Origin: Actinomadura craniellae
Lineage (GTDB): Bacteria; Actinomycetota; Actinomycetes; Streptosporangiales; Streptosporangiaceae
Assembly (NCBI RefSeq): GCF_003289645.1
Contig: NZ_QLYX01000007.1
Location: forward strand, 248,001 to 312,000
Direction: 5' to 3'
DNA length: 64,000 nt
Shown: in pieces, positions 15,972 through 25,161 of the stretch
How the letters are laid out: every line of letters starts with the position of its first letter
How positions within the stretch are numbered: position 1 is the first letter of the stretch
Made by a program: the position numbers and the translations under genes
Notes under the pieces: generated by a model
What the model saw: only the letters and a program-made list of their open reading frames with translations
The model's database searches: none
What the model was told of the DNA's origin: nothing

Positions 15972-16846
15972 GTCCGTCCCGTCTCCTCGTCCAGCCGGTC
16001 GGCCGCCTCGCTGAGGAAGCCCAGGCTCTGCACCGGGGACAGGGCGGCCTCGCGGAGGCGGTCGTAATGTCCGGTATACCGTGCCACCTCGCGGCGCTCG
16101 GTGTGCAGGAGGTCGGTGGTGACGGTGTCGACCAGGGCCATGGGCGGGTCGGCCTTGTCGGGGAAGGTGTAGAGGACGAACGACGACTTGGGTAGCAGGC
16201 CGCCGGGGATGCGGGCGTCGTGGGGCAGGACCCGGACGGTGATGCGGGCGTGTCCGGTGACGAGCCCGACCAGGTGCCGCAGTTGCGCGCTCATCACCGG
16301 GGCGGGCACGGCGAGCCGGCGGATCACCACCTCGTCAAGGATGGACTCGTAGTGGGGGCCGTCCGCGCTGAGCAGGTGCTCCTGGCGGCGCAGCCGGGCC
16401 TCGGCCATCCGCTCGGGCACGTAGGCGATCGGCCCGTCGGCCTGGTCGAGGTCGCTCAGCGCCCGGGTGAACTCCGGTGTCTGCATCAGGGCGGGGAAGC
16501 CCGTCTGGTTGTAGTCGCGGATGGTGTGGGCGCCCCACTCCAGGTCGGCGGCCAGGCGCTGGCGCGGGCCCATGCTGTTGCCGAAACGGTCCCACCAGCC
16601 CTTCTCGGCGGCCTCCCGGGCGAGTTGGACGATGTCTTCGCGCTGCCTGTCGGTGACCTGCAGGGTGTCCAGCCAGTTCAGGAGCTGGTAGAGGTCGATG
16701 CGGAGCTGGCCGTTCTCGATCTTGCAGATCTTGGAGCGCGATTGCAGGATGACCCGGGCCATATCGTCAATGGTCATATCGCGGCTTTCGCGCAATTTGC
16801 GGAGTTTGACGCCGAGGCGTCGGCGGCGGATGAAAGGGCTGGTCAT
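15968..16846 (-). CDS. XRE-family regulator with DUF5753 domain
   Basis: This 292-aa protein has an N-terminal HTH at about residues 12-65 (LGVKLRKLRESRDMTIDDMARVILQSRSKICKIENG in context). A C-terminal DUF5753/Scr1-like domain follows (WWDRFGNSM, QTPEFTRALSDLD, ITVRVLPHDARIPGG). I chose the ATG at 16846 because the residues before it (back to 16921) are unlike the family. It is coupled to the DUF397 gene and divergent from an ATPase of the anti-sigma type, the classic XRE-DUF397-ATPase arrangement of actinomycetes. Confidence 0.9.
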   Translation of the reverse strand: MTSPFIRRRRLGVKLRKLRESRDMTIDDMARVILQSRSKICKIENGQLRIDLYQLLNWLDTLQVTDRQREDIVQLAREAAEKGWWDRFGNSMGPRQRLAADLEWGAHTIRDYNQTGFPALMQTPEFTRALSDLDQADGPIAYVPERMAEARLRRQEHLLSADGPHYESILDEVVIRRLAVPAPVMSAQLRHLVGLVTGHARITVRVLPHDARIPGGLLPKSSFVLYTFPDKADPPMALVDTVTTDLLHTERREVARYTGHYDRLREAALSPVQSLGFLSEAADRLDEETGRT

Positions 16847-17144
16847 GGCGACCCCCGATGACCTGGGCCGAGTGGCCCGTGTTCGATTGGTTACCGAACG
16901 TATATCCCAGGCGTCGGACATCCCGGGCGGCTCCGCCGGGGAATGGGGCTCGGATCATGGCCGAAAACGGCCAGCCTGCGAAATTTCTGATCCGGCAGGT
17001 TCTCGCCCGGAGGGTGAATTGGAACCCGGCCACGCATCCTGGTGCCGAATCGGCGGGGAGAAGCCCGCTCGTACGGTGAACATGGAGTCGCCATCCGCTC
17101 ACGGATGGCGATCACATGTCGAGCATCCTTCCCCGGAGGCCCCC

Positions 17145-17579
17145 GTGCTCCTGACGACTTCTCCCGACGCCCCGGCCGTGCCGCTGTACTGGCGGCGGGC
17201 CTTCCCCGGCGGCGCGGAGCAGGCCCGCGCCGCCCGCCGGTTCGTGGCCTGCCTGCTGGACGGGTTCCCCGTCCTGGACGACGTCCTGCTGGCGGTGGAC
17301 GAGCTGGTCGTCAACGCCGTCCGGCACACCAAGTCCGGGCAGGCCGGCGGGTCGTTCACCGTCGGCATCGGGTGCGGGGGCGGCGGGGTCGTCGTGTCCG
17401 TGGCCGACCAGGGCGGGCCGGAGGAGCCGGTCGCCCGGGACGCCGGCCCGCTGGCCGAGTCCGGGCGCGGGCTGCGCACCGTCGCACTGATCGCCGCGAG
17501 CTGGGGCTGGCACGGCAACGAGTCGGGCCGTACCGTCACCGCCGTGTTCGCGACCGGTGCCGGGAGCACGCCGGGGTGA
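17145..17579 (+). CDS. HATPase_c_2 ATP-binding protein (anti-sigma/RsbW-like)
   Basis: This 144-aa protein has the Bergerat ATPase fold: FPVLDDVLLAVDELVVNAVRH (N-box), VVVSVADQGG (D-x-G) and SGRGLRTVALIAASWGW (G-box). I chose the GTG at 17145 because GGAGG lies 5 nt upstream; an ATG at 17082 would add 21 residues. Such ATPases sit beside XRE/DUF397 pairs and are thought to bind sigma or anti-sigma-antagonist partners. The 16847-17144 spacer must hold both divergent promoters; I see no clear box. Confidence 0.85.
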   Translation: MLLTTSPDAPAVPLYWRRAFPGGAEQARAARRFVACLLDGFPVLDDVLLAVDELVVNAVRHTKSGQAGGSFTVGIGCGGGGVVVSVADQGGPEEPVARDAGPLAESGRGLRTVALIAASWGWHGNESGRTVTAVFATGAGSTPG

Positions 17580-17702
17580 CCGGAGTGAGGCGCGGGTCGT
17601 GACCCTCTCCGCAGCCTGCTGTGGCGCGCATCACATCGACCTCATGTCACGGACGGGCGGGCAGCCTGCATCTGGTGGTCGTCAGCGACAGGTGGAGGGA
17701 CG

Positions 17703-18905
17703 ATGAGCACACAGCACGAAGCGGGGATGGCGGCCGCACACCACGTTCTGGTTCTGGGGGCGGGCTACGCGGGCATGTCCGCGGCGATCCAGCTCGCGGC
17801 CCGGCTCAAGGGGCGCGAGGACGCGCGGGTGACCCTGGTGAACGCGCAGGAACGGTTCACCGAGCGGCTGCGGCTGCACATGACGGCGACCGGGCAGCGG
17901 CTCGCCGAGCTGAGCATCCCGGAACTGCTGGAGGGCACGGGCGCGCAGTTCGTGCGCGGCTGGGTCACGGCGGTGGACGCGGACGCGAAGATCGTGCGGA
18001 TCGACGACGACCGGGCCCTGCACTACGACACGCTGGTGTACGGGTTGGGCGGCGAAGCCGACACGGCGGTGCCGGGCGTCGAGGACCACGCGTACACCCT
18101 GAGCAGCGCGCAGGACGCCGAGTTGCTGGCCGACCGGCTGGCGCGGCTCGCAAACGGCACGGTGGTGGTCGGTGGCAGCGGGCTGACCGGCGTCGAGTCG
18201 GCCGCGGAGATCGCCGAGCGGTACCCGGAACCGAACGTCGTGCTGCTGGGCCTGCGTGAACCCGGCGCGGCCATGAACCCGAAGGCCAGGGCATATCTGC
18301 AGGCCGCGCTCGAGCGCCTGGGCGTCAAGGTGCGGAGCGGGGTCGAGGTGGTGAAGGTGCTGCCTGACGCGGTCGAGCTGACGGACGGGGAGAGCATCGC
18401 CGCCGACGTGGTCGTGTGGACGAGCGGTACGCGGGCCTCGTCGCTGGCGGCCACCGCCGGGCTGACCGTGGACGAGCGCGGTCGCGTCGTCACCGACGCC
18501 GCGCTGCGGTCGGTGTCGCACCCGGAGGTGTATGCGGTGGGTGACGCGGCCGCGATCCGCCAGGGTTACGGCGTCATGCACGGCACGTGCCAGGGGGGCA
18601 TGCCGACCGGTGTGCACGCCGCGATATCGATCGTCCGGGTACTGAAGGGCAAGCAGCCCAAGCCGTTCCGCTTCGGCTTTTACCACACGCCGGTGAGCCT
18701 GGGCCGGCACGACGCGGTGGTGCAGTTCACCCGCCCCGACGACAGCCCCCGACGGGTGTGCCTGACCGGCCGCATGGCGGCCCGGTATAAGGAGATGGTG
18801 ACCGCTTCGCCCTGGTCCACGTGGGGCCGGATGAAGAAGATGCCCGCCTCGGGCGCGTTCTGGCCCCGCGGCGGCCGCTTCACCTCGGCCCGGGGGGCGC
18901 GGTGA
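17703..18905 (+). CDS. NAD(P)/FAD-dependent oxidoreductase (NDH-2-like)
   Basis: This is a 400-aa two-dinucleotide-fold flavoprotein: FAD motif VLVLGAGYAGMSAAIQ at about 15-30, NAD(P) motif TVVVGGSGLTGVESAAE at about 150, and the second FAD motif VYAVGDAAAI at about 278. It resembles type II NADH dehydrogenase-like enzymes without obvious membrane anchor. The start at 17703 has GGTGGAGGG upstream. The stop overlaps the start of an ECF41-like sigma factor (GTGA), fitting the known pairing of ECF41 genes with oxidoreductases. A TGTCACG at 17645 resembles an ECF41 -35 box, but no CGTC is at the right distance. Confidence 0.88.
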   Translation: MSTQHEAGMAAAHHVLVLGAGYAGMSAAIQLAARLKGREDARVTLVNAQERFTERLRLHMTATGQRLAELSIPELLEGTGAQFVRGWVTAVDADAKIVRIDDDRALHYDTLVYGLGGEADTAVPGVEDHAYTLSSAQDAELLADRLARLANGTVVVGGSGLTGVESAAEIAERYPEPNVVLLGLREPGAAMNPKARAYLQAALERLGVKVRSGVEVVKVLPDAVELTDGESIAADVVVWTSGTRASSLAATAGLTVDERGRVVTDAALRSVSHPEVYAVGDAAAIRQGYGVMHGTCQGGMPTGVHAAISIVRVLKGKQPKPFRFGFYHTPVSLGRHDAVVQFTRPDDSPRRVCLTGRMAARYKEMVTASPWSTWGRMKKMPASGAFWPRGGRFTSARGAR

Positions 18906-19822
18906 CCCACTCGTCCTCGGACCGCGACCAGCAGGCGTTCCACCAGCACCGCAACCTGCTGTTCTCGGTGGCCTACCGCGTCCTGGGCACCGCGGCCGAT
19001 GCCGAGGACGCGGTCCAGGACGCCTGGATCAAATGGTCGGCCGCCGACCGCTCGCAGGTGGCCGACCCCAAGGCGTACCTGACGCGGATCGTGTCGAACC
19101 TGGCGCTGGAACGGCTGCGCTCCACCCGGTACAAGCGTGAGACCTATGTGGGGCCGTGGCTTCCGGAACCCATCCTCACCAGCGGCGACATCGCCGAGAC
19201 CGTCACGGGCGCCGAGTCGGTGTCGATGGCGATGCTGGTGGTGCTGGAGACGCTGAGCCCGCTCGAGCGCGCGGTGTTCGTGCTGAAGGACGTCTTCGAC
19301 TTCAGCCATGCCGAAATCGCGGCGGCGGTAGAGCGTTCCGAGGCCGCGGTGCGGCAGGCCGCGCATCGTGCCCGTGCGCATGTGCGGGCCCGACGGCCGC
19401 GCTTCACCGCGGACCGGGCGCGGCAGCGCGAGGTCACCGAGCAGTTCTTCGCCGCCGCGGCCGGGGGCGATGTCAACGCGCTGATGCGGTTGCTGTCCCC
19501 GGACGTCACCCTGTGGACCGACGGTGGCGGCAAGGTCCGCCAGGCCATGCGTCCGATCGTGGGCGCGGCGACGGTGGCCACCTGGTTCGCGTCCCTCGGC
19601 ACCGTCACCTACCAGGGCGTGGAGCCTGCCGACATGAACGCCGAACTCGTCGAGATCAACGGCGGGCCGGGCGTGGTATTCAGCGGGTCGGGCCGCGTGA
19701 TCGCGACGGTCACCTTCGATTTCGCCACCGACGGCCGTATCACCGCCATCCACAACGTGGCCAACCCAGACAAACTCCAGGCCATCGCCGAGGGCATCGC
19801 TCACGACATCGGGACGTGGTGA
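18902..19822 (+). CDS. ECF41-like sigma factor with SnoaL-type C-terminal domain
   Basis: This 306-aa protein has region 2 (DAEDAVQDAWIKW), region 4 (FDFSHAEIAAAVERSEAAVRQAAHRARAHV) and the ECF41 linker motif WLPEP at about 83-87. A C-terminal SnoaL_2-like domain carries DGGGK and a final NPDKL. In ECF41 proteins this extension replaces an anti-sigma factor and modulates activity. The GTG overlaps the flavoprotein stop; the oxidoreductase is the expected target. A strong hairpin follows at 19882. Confidence 0.92.
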   Translation: MTHSSSDRDQQAFHQHRNLLFSVAYRVLGTAADAEDAVQDAWIKWSAADRSQVADPKAYLTRIVSNLALERLRSTRYKRETYVGPWLPEPILTSGDIAETVTGAESVSMAMLVVLETLSPLERAVFVLKDVFDFSHAEIAAAVERSEAAVRQAAHRARAHVRARRPRFTADRARQREVTEQFFAAAAGGDVNALMRLLSPDVTLWTDGGGKVRQAMRPIVGAATVATWFASLGTVTYQGVEPADMNAELVEINGGPGVVFSGSGRVIATVTFDFATDGRITAIHNVANPDKLQAIAEGIAHDIGTW

Positions 19823-19881
19823 GTCCTGCCCCACGGCCGACGGGGCCCGGAAGCGTCTCCTCGTCCTTGCCGTATTACCGC

Positions 19882-19910
19882 GAGAAGCGGTCATTTTCTG
19901 ACCGCTTCTC
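19882..19910 (+). terminator. Terminator hairpin after the ECF41-like operon
   Basis: There is a perfect 12-bp stem GAGAAGCGGTCA/TGACCGCTTCTC with loop TTTTC, 60 nt past the sigma stop and 17 nt before the next ATG. Being so close to that start, it might also act as an operator or 5' UTR structure. Confidence 0.6.
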
Positions 19911-19926
19911 CTGCGATCGTGGTCGC

Positions 19927-21099
19927 ATGCCAGTCAACGACAACGATCCGAACACCGCCGCGCCCGTCCTCGCCCCCCGGCGCCGGGCGCGGCGCGAGCC
20001 GGTGACCGTTCTCGACGCCCGGGCGCTCAACCGCGCGACGCTCGCCCGGCAGCTGCTGCTCGACCGCGCCGACATGCCGGTCCTGGACGCCGTCGCGCAC
20101 CTGTGCGGCCTGCAGGCACAGGAGCCGCAGGAACCGTTCGTCGGGCTCTGGTCGCGGCTGCGCGCCTTCGACCCGGCGGCGCTCTCGGACCTGCTGACCG
20201 GGCGGGGCGTGGTACGGACCCACCTCATGCGCCGCACCGTCCACCTCGTCGCCGCAGACGACGTCCTGGCCTGGCGGTCCCGGCACGACGCCATGCTGCG
20301 CCAGCGGGTGCTCGGGGTCTACCGCCGCGAGCTCGCCGGGGTGGACCTCGACGAGCTCGCGGCGGCGGGACGGGCCGTGCTGGCCGACGGGGAACCCCGC
20401 TCGATGAGCGAGCTCGCGCGTGCGGTGGCCGGGCGCTGGCCGGAGCCGGGGCCGCGGGCGCTGGGCGAAATGCTGATCGCCCTCATCCCGGTGGCGCAGC
20501 TGCCGCCGCGCGGGCTGTGGCGCACGAAGGCGGGGGTGCGCAACCTCCCGATTCCCCGCTGGCTGGGGCGCGAGATCGACCCGCCGGCACCGGAGGGCTC
20601 CGATCCGGTCGGTGAAGTTCTGGTGCGGCGCTACCTGGCCGCGTTCGGCCCCGCCGCCACCGCCGACCTGCGCGCCTGGTGCGGCCTCGCCGGGTTGCCG
20701 GCCGCGGTGACGGCGGTACGCGGGGAACTGGTCGCCTTCCGCGACGAGCGGGGCCGGGAACTGCTGGACCTCCCCGACGCGCCGCGCCCCGACCCCGACA
20801 CGCCCGCCCCGGTGCGGTTCCTGCCGGCGTTCGACAACGCGCTCCTCGGCTACCACGACCGCGGCCGGATCGTCGACGACGCCCACCGCGGCCTGTCGGT
20901 CGCCGGTGCCCGCGTCGTCCTGGTCGACGGTCGGGTCGCCGCGACCTGGGACGTCGAGGCCGGCACCGTGGCCGTCACCCCGCTGCGCGGCCTCTCCCCG
21001 GCCGACCGCGCCGACGTCGCCGAGCAGGGGCGGGCACTGGCGTCGTTCCTCTCCGACGGCGACAGCCGTCGCGTGCGGATCGCCGCCGCTCCCCGCTGA
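19927..21099 (+). CDS. AlkZ-like winged-helix DNA glycosylase family protein
   Basis: This 390-aa protein of the HTH_42/AlkZ family has LDARALNRATLARQLLL at the N-terminus, the QxQ-type motif in GLQAQEPQEP (family catalytic region), THLMRRTVHLVAADD, and the late FLPAFDNALLGYHDR typical of the family. Streptomyces AlkZ unhooks interstrand crosslinks caused by azinomycin; most family members have no known substrate. It is preceded by the hairpin at 19882-19910, and I see no Shine-Dalgarno. Confidence 0.85.
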   Translation: MPVNDNDPNTAAPVLAPRRRARREPVTVLDARALNRATLARQLLLDRADMPVLDAVAHLCGLQAQEPQEPFVGLWSRLRAFDPAALSDLLTGRGVVRTHLMRRTVHLVAADDVLAWRSRHDAMLRQRVLGVYRRELAGVDLDELAAAGRAVLADGEPRSMSELARAVAGRWPEPGPRALGEMLIALIPVAQLPPRGLWRTKAGVRNLPIPRWLGREIDPPAPEGSDPVGEVLVRRYLAAFGPAATADLRAWCGLAGLPAAVTAVRGELVAFRDERGRELLDLPDAPRPDPDTPAPVRFLPAFDNALLGYHDRGRIVDDAHRGLSVAGARVVLVDGRVAATWDVEAGTVAVTPLRGLSPADRADVAEQGRALASFLSDGDSRRVRIAAAPR

Positions 21100-21293
21100 G
21101 CGGCACGCCCGCTCGGGTACGGGACGCCGGCCCGGACAACCGGGCACTGAGGGCACGAACGGTATCCGGCGGCGATGCCGCGCCGCGGGAAGCCGTAAAC
21201 AATCCGTAAACCGGTTCCACCAGAGTGAGGGCACGTGAGGCGGCGGGCCGGACGGGCCCGGCACCGCCCCGATGCCGGACCGAGAGAGGGATC

Positions 21294-21836
21294 ATGCGCA
21301 AGCTCATCGAGTCGACGTTCGTGACGCTGGACGGGGTCATCGACTCCCCGCACAAATGGGGCTCGCCCTACTGGGACCAGGAGCACGCGGGATACGGCGA
21401 CCGGCTCTTCTCCGCCTGCGACGCCCTCCTGCTGGGGCGTGAGACCTACGAGGCTTTCGCCCAGGCCTGGCCGCAGATGGAGAAGGCCGGAGACGAGACC
21501 GCCGTCCGGATGAACGCCCTCCCCAAGCACGTCGCCTCCCGCACCCTGACGGAGGCCACGTGGAACGCCACGATCATCGAGGGCGACGTCGCCGAGGAGG
21601 TCGCGCGGCTCAAGAAGCTGCCCGGCAAGAACATCCTGAAGTACGGGACCGGCGAACTCGACCGGACGCTCCTGGAGCACAGGCTGGTGGACGAGTACCA
21701 CTTCTGGATGTTCCCCGTCGTCGCCGGGGGCGGTCAGCGCCTCTTCGACGGCCTCGACACGACCCACCTGAAGCTGGTGCGGTCCACGCCGTTCGCCTCC
21801 GGCATCGTCGTGCTCACCTACGAGCCGAAGCGGTAG
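21294..21836 (+). CDS. Dihydrofolate reductase-like (RibD C-terminal) protein
   Basis: This 180-aa protein has the RibD_C/DHFR-like pattern: ESTFVTLDGVIDSP, DALLLGRETYEAFA, LKYGTGELDRTLLEH and FPVVAGGGQRLFDG. Such stand-alone proteins are NAD(P)H-binding reductases of unknown substrate, common beside regulators in actinobacteria. The ATG at 21294 is preceded by GAGAGAGGG. Flanking spacers (21100-21293 and 21837-22046) show nothing I can name. Confidence 0.88.
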   Translation: MRKLIESTFVTLDGVIDSPHKWGSPYWDQEHAGYGDRLFSACDALLLGRETYEAFAQAWPQMEKAGDETAVRMNALPKHVASRTLTEATWNATIIEGDVAEEVARLKKLPGKNILKYGTGELDRTLLEHRLVDEYHFWMFPVVAGGGQRLFDGLDTTHLKLVRSTPFASGIVVLTYEPKR

Positions 21837-22046
21837 GCCGGGCCCGCCGATCCGCCGCACGGCGGTCACCGGTCAGGACGTTCCGGGGACATGCGCGGCG
21901 ACGGTGAGCACGCCCGGTTCCGCCCCCGCCGAACCGGGCGCACCCGACCGCGGCGCGCCGCCCGGCGGCTCGCACGTGAGCGTTCCGGCGGGCGGACGGG
22001 TGCCCCCGCGCGGGCCGGCGGTGGGGATCGCGCGGGTGGAGGCGGT

Positions 22047-22718
22047 TCAGTGAGACCCGAGGAGGGCCTTCTTGCGGGACCGGTAACGGCGCAGCAGGAG
22101 CGGGCGCAGCCAGCGGACCGGCGGGGGGAAGTTGCCCATCATGTGCTCGTAACCGGCCGGGCGGTCGGGATCCTCCAGCAGGCCGAGCACCAGGTCGGGC
22201 CCCGCCTTGGGCGCCCCGTCGACGATGGCCTTGCGCAACTGGAGGACCCGCGCGTTCGGGACCTTGGGCATCAGGTCCGCCAGGGCCGGTTCCTCGGTGC
22301 CCAGGTGGTGCAGGAGGACGTCGCGCACCCGCGCGGCGGTGGCCGCGCCGCGCCGCACGGCGTCACCGGCGGACGGCCCGCCCGCCGCGAGGGCGTCGGC
22401 GGCCTTGGTGAGGTCCTGGAGTTCGACGTCCAGGGCGTGGTGCTCGGCGGTCAGCTCGTCGAGCTTGGCGACGGTCTGGGGGAAGTACTCGCGCAGCACC
22501 GGCCAGAACAGCTCGTCCTCGCTGGCGTGATGGTGATGGACGAAGGTCACCAGCCAGTGGGTGGTGCCCACCAGGGTCTTGGTGTCGACCGGTTCCCCGG
22601 CCGCCCGGCGGGCGAAGGCGTCCGCCGTGAGCCGCGCCCCCCGGCGCATGATCGTGTGAACCGTGATGAGCTCGTCGTAGAGGTCCGAACCCTCGGTCCG
22701 TGCCGCTGGTGACGCCAT
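22047..22718 (-). CDS. Hemerythrin-like (HHE) domain protein
   Basis: This 223-aa protein is a four-helix HHE domain with iron-ligand type residues: DELITVH, WLVTFVHHHHASEDELFWP, ELTAEHHALD and LLHHLGTEEPAL. It likely binds a di-iron centre and senses or handles oxygen, NO or oxidants. It is divergent from a TetR gene (22798) across 79 bp, so that regulator may control it. Confidence 0.88.
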   Translation of the reverse strand: MASPAARTEGSDLYDELITVHTIMRRGARLTADAFARRAAGEPVDTKTLVGTTHWLVTFVHHHHASEDELFWPVLREYFPQTVAKLDELTAEHHALDVELQDLTKAADALAAGGPSAGDAVRRGAATAARVRDVLLHHLGTEEPALADLMPKVPNARVLQLRKAIVDGAPKAGPDLVLGLLEDPDRPAGYEHMMGNFPPPVRWLRPLLLRRYRSRKKALLGSH

Positions 22719-22797
22719 GGCCTGCCCCCGATTTCAGGTTACATCGTGTGCAATGAAAGCCAATATAGTGCATCGACCTGGAACTATGCTGTCCGCC

Positions 22798-23415
22798 ATG
22801 ACCGAGCCCCGCCCGTACCACTCGCCGCTCCGCGACCGGGCGGCGGCCCAGACCCGCCGCGAACTGATCGCGGCGGGCCGGCGGCTGTTCGTGCGCCGGG
22901 GCTACGCCCAGGTCACCGTGGCCGACATCGCACGGGAGGCGGGAACGGCGGTCAAGACCGTGTACGCGAGCGTGGGCGGCAAGGCGGAGATCCTGCGAGA
23001 GATCATCGAAACGGCCGTCATCGAGTCCGGCGCCGACGAGAACGTCGCCGAGGTACGCGCCACCCACGACCCGGCCGCCGCGCTGGCCCTCCTGGCGCAC
23101 GGCACGCGGCGGGCCAACGAGCGGGACAGCGAGGTCATCGCGATCGTCTACGGCGCGCTGTCCGTGCACGAGAGCACCGGCGCGCTGTGGGAGCAGCTCA
23201 CCGGCCGCTACCGCATCGCCCTGTGCGAGGTCGCCAAGCACCTCGACGACCTCGGCGCGCTCCGCGCCGGGATGACGGTCGAGCGGGGCACCGACCTGCT
23301 GTGGTACTGCTTCGGGCCGCAGTCATGGCGCACGCTCGTCGGCGACTGCGGCTGGACCTGGGACGACGCCGAGGCCCAGCTCGCCTCGACCGCCACCGCA
23401 CTGCTCCTGCCCTGA
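22798..23415 (+). CDS. TetR-family regulator
   Basis: This 205-aa protein has a TetR HTH at about residues 25-70 (GYAQVTVADIAREAGTAVKTVYASVGGK in context) and a variable ligand domain. The ATG lies 7 nt after TATGCT, so it is probably leaderless. The intergenic region holds GTGCAATGAA and TAGTGCATCGA, possibly parts of an operator shared with the hemerythrin gene. Its last 93 nt overlap the 3' end of the convergent ABC-F gene. Confidence 0.9.
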   Translation: MTEPRPYHSPLRDRAAAQTRRELIAAGRRLFVRRGYAQVTVADIAREAGTAVKTVYASVGGKAEILREIIETAVIESGADENVAEVRATHDPAAALALLAHGTRRANERDSEVIAIVYGALSVHESTGALWEQLTGRYRIALCEVAKHLDDLGALRAGMTVERGTDLLWYCFGPQSWRTLVGDCGWTWDDAEAQLASTATALLLP

Positions 23416-25062
23416 ACACCAGCGAGCGTTCATCACCCGGCCCGCCTCGAGTTCCAGGTGGGAGCCGGTGAAGGCGGCCCGCATGCGCCGGTCGTGGGTG
23501 ACGATGACGAGTGAACCCGGGTAATCGGTCAGCGCCTCCTCCAGGTCGTCCATCAGGGCCGGGGACAGGTGGTTGGTGGGTTCGTCCAGGAGCAGCAGGT
23601 CGGCCGGTTCGCTGACCATGCGGGCGAGTTCGAGCCTGCGGCGCAAGCCGGGAGAGAGAGCTTTGACCGGCGAGGCGAGATGGGCGGCGCGGAACAGTCC
23701 CAGCGCGAGCAGCGCATCGGCGTGTTCGGCCGGATCTCCCGGTCGCCCTGCCGCGAACGCTTCCAGGACCGTGCCTACGCCGGGCACGATGCCGTTCTGC
23801 TGACGCAGGTGGCCCACGCGGGGCGCCCGGCGGACCGTGCCGGTGTCGGGGACGAGTTCACCGGCCAGGACACGCAGGAGCGTGGTCTTGCCCGCTCCGT
23901 TGGGGCCGGTGACCAGCAGCCGTGCTCCCGGTTCGATGCGCAGTGACTCGATGTACAGGCGCTCGCCGACACGCACATCCGTCATTTCCACGAGGGGGGC
24001 GGCGGTGTCGATGGCGGCGGTGATGTGGGCGGTGAACCGCAGCGGCCGCGGCGGCGGCGGAACCCGGTTCAGATGGAGCCGTCGCAGCCGTTCGCGAGCG
24101 CCGCGGACCCTGCTCATCGCCCCGTGCGCCCGTGATCTGGCGCGGAACGCACCCGCCCCGCTGAAGGCGGCCGGGGCCTTGCGCGGGATGGCGGCCAGCC
24201 GTTCCGCATGGGAATCGGCCAACCCCTCCTGGCGGGTCACCTCGGCGCGCCACTCCTGGTGCTCTCGCTCCCGGCGCGCCCTGGCCGCCGCCTTGGCCGC
24301 CAGGAATCCGGTGTAGCCGTTGCCGTAACGGTGCACGGTGCGCAGCTCGTGGTCCACCTCCACGATGGTGGAGGTGATCCGCTCCAGGAAGAGCCGGTCG
24401 TGCGTGACCGCGATCAAGGTACCCCGGTGGTTGCTCAGATGGTTCTCCAGCCAGGCGACGGCCTGGTCGTCAAGGTCATTGGTGGGTTCGTCGAGGAGCA
24501 GCACTTCGGGAGCCGCGGCCAGGGTCGCGGCCAGCTCGAGCCGGGACCTCTGCCCGCCCGACAAGGTGCCCAGCGGGCGGTTGCGATCCAGTCCGGGCAG
24601 GCCGAGCGCGTTCAGCATGATCTCGACCCGGGTGTCGGCCTGATATCCCTCGCGGGCCTCGAACCGGGCGACCAGGTCGCCGTAGCGGGCCAGCTCGGCG
24701 GGCGTGGCGCCGCCCAGGCCGAGCTCGGCCTGCCGTATCCGGCCCTCCAGATCGCGCAGGTCCGTCAGCGAGAGGTCGACGGCGTCGCCGACGAGGGCGG
24801 TTCCGGGCAGGTCCGAGGTCTGGGCCAGGTAGCCGACGCCGCCGGGCGCCGCAACGGTGACGGAGCCGTTGTCGGGCCGGCTTCGTCCGGCGAGCAGGTG
24901 CAGCAGAGTGGATTTTCCGGACCCGTTGTCGCCGATCACCCCGACCTTTTCGCCGGGCTTGACCGTGAGCGAGACCTCGTTCAGCACGATCTTGTCGTCG
25001 TACCGCTTGGTGACGCCGGACAGGACGAGTTGGGTGCCGGATGAGGGATGACCGATGCGCAT
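23323..25062 (-). CDS. ABC-F family protein (ribosome-associated tandem ATPase)
   Basis: This is a 579-aa protein with two ATPase domains and no membrane segment: Walker A GDNGSGKST and GPNGAGKTT, Walker B LLLDEPTND and LLLDEPTNH, first signature LSGGQRSRL, second signature LSPGLRRRL (Q replaced by L). The linker is Arg/Ala-rich. ABC-F proteins act on the ribosome, and actinomycete members often protect against macrolides, lincosamides or pleuromutilins. The ATG has AGGAGGA upstream. Normal family members end near HLELEAGRV; here about 36 extra residues are read from the antisense strand of tetR, so the original 3' end has probably been lost. An SDR gene lies upstream on the same strand. Confidence 0.92.
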   Translation of the reverse strand: MRIGHPSSGTQLVLSGVTKRYDDKIVLNEVSLTVKPGEKVGVIGDNGSGKSTLLHLLAGRSRPDNGSVTVAAPGGVGYLAQTSDLPGTALVGDAVDLSLTDLRDLEGRIRQAELGLGGATPAELARYGDLVARFEAREGYQADTRVEIMLNALGLPGLDRNRPLGTLSGGQRSRLELAATLAAAPEVLLLDEPTNDLDDQAVAWLENHLSNHRGTLIAVTHDRLFLERITSTIVEVDHELRTVHRYGNGYTGFLAAKAAARARREREHQEWRAEVTRQEGLADSHAERLAAIPRKAPAAFSGAGAFRARSRAHGAMSRVRGARERLRRLHLNRVPPPPRPLRFTAHITAAIDTAAPLVEMTDVRVGERLYIESLRIEPGARLLVTGPNGAGKTTLLRVLAGELVPDTGTVRRAPRVGHLRQQNGIVPGVGTVLEAFAAGRPGDPAEHADALLALGLFRAAHLASPVKALSPGLRRRLELARMVSEPADLLLLDEPTNHLSPALMDDLEEALTDYPGSLVIVTHDRRMRAAFTGSHLELEAGRVMNARWCSGQEQCGGGRGELGLGVVPGPAAVADERAP

Positions 25063-25161
25063 ATAAGCGTCCTCCTGAAGTCGGCACGGCCGAGTGGACG
25101 GTGGTGCGGTGGTGCGGTGGTTCTGGTGCCGGAAAGGCCGGGGCTGCCGCCGTTCCGTCGG

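Noticed and set aside
17645-17683. ECF41-type promoter before the flavoprotein gene
   Set aside because: TGTCACG is present but the only CGTC is 28 nt downstream instead of about 16, so I do not call a promoter.
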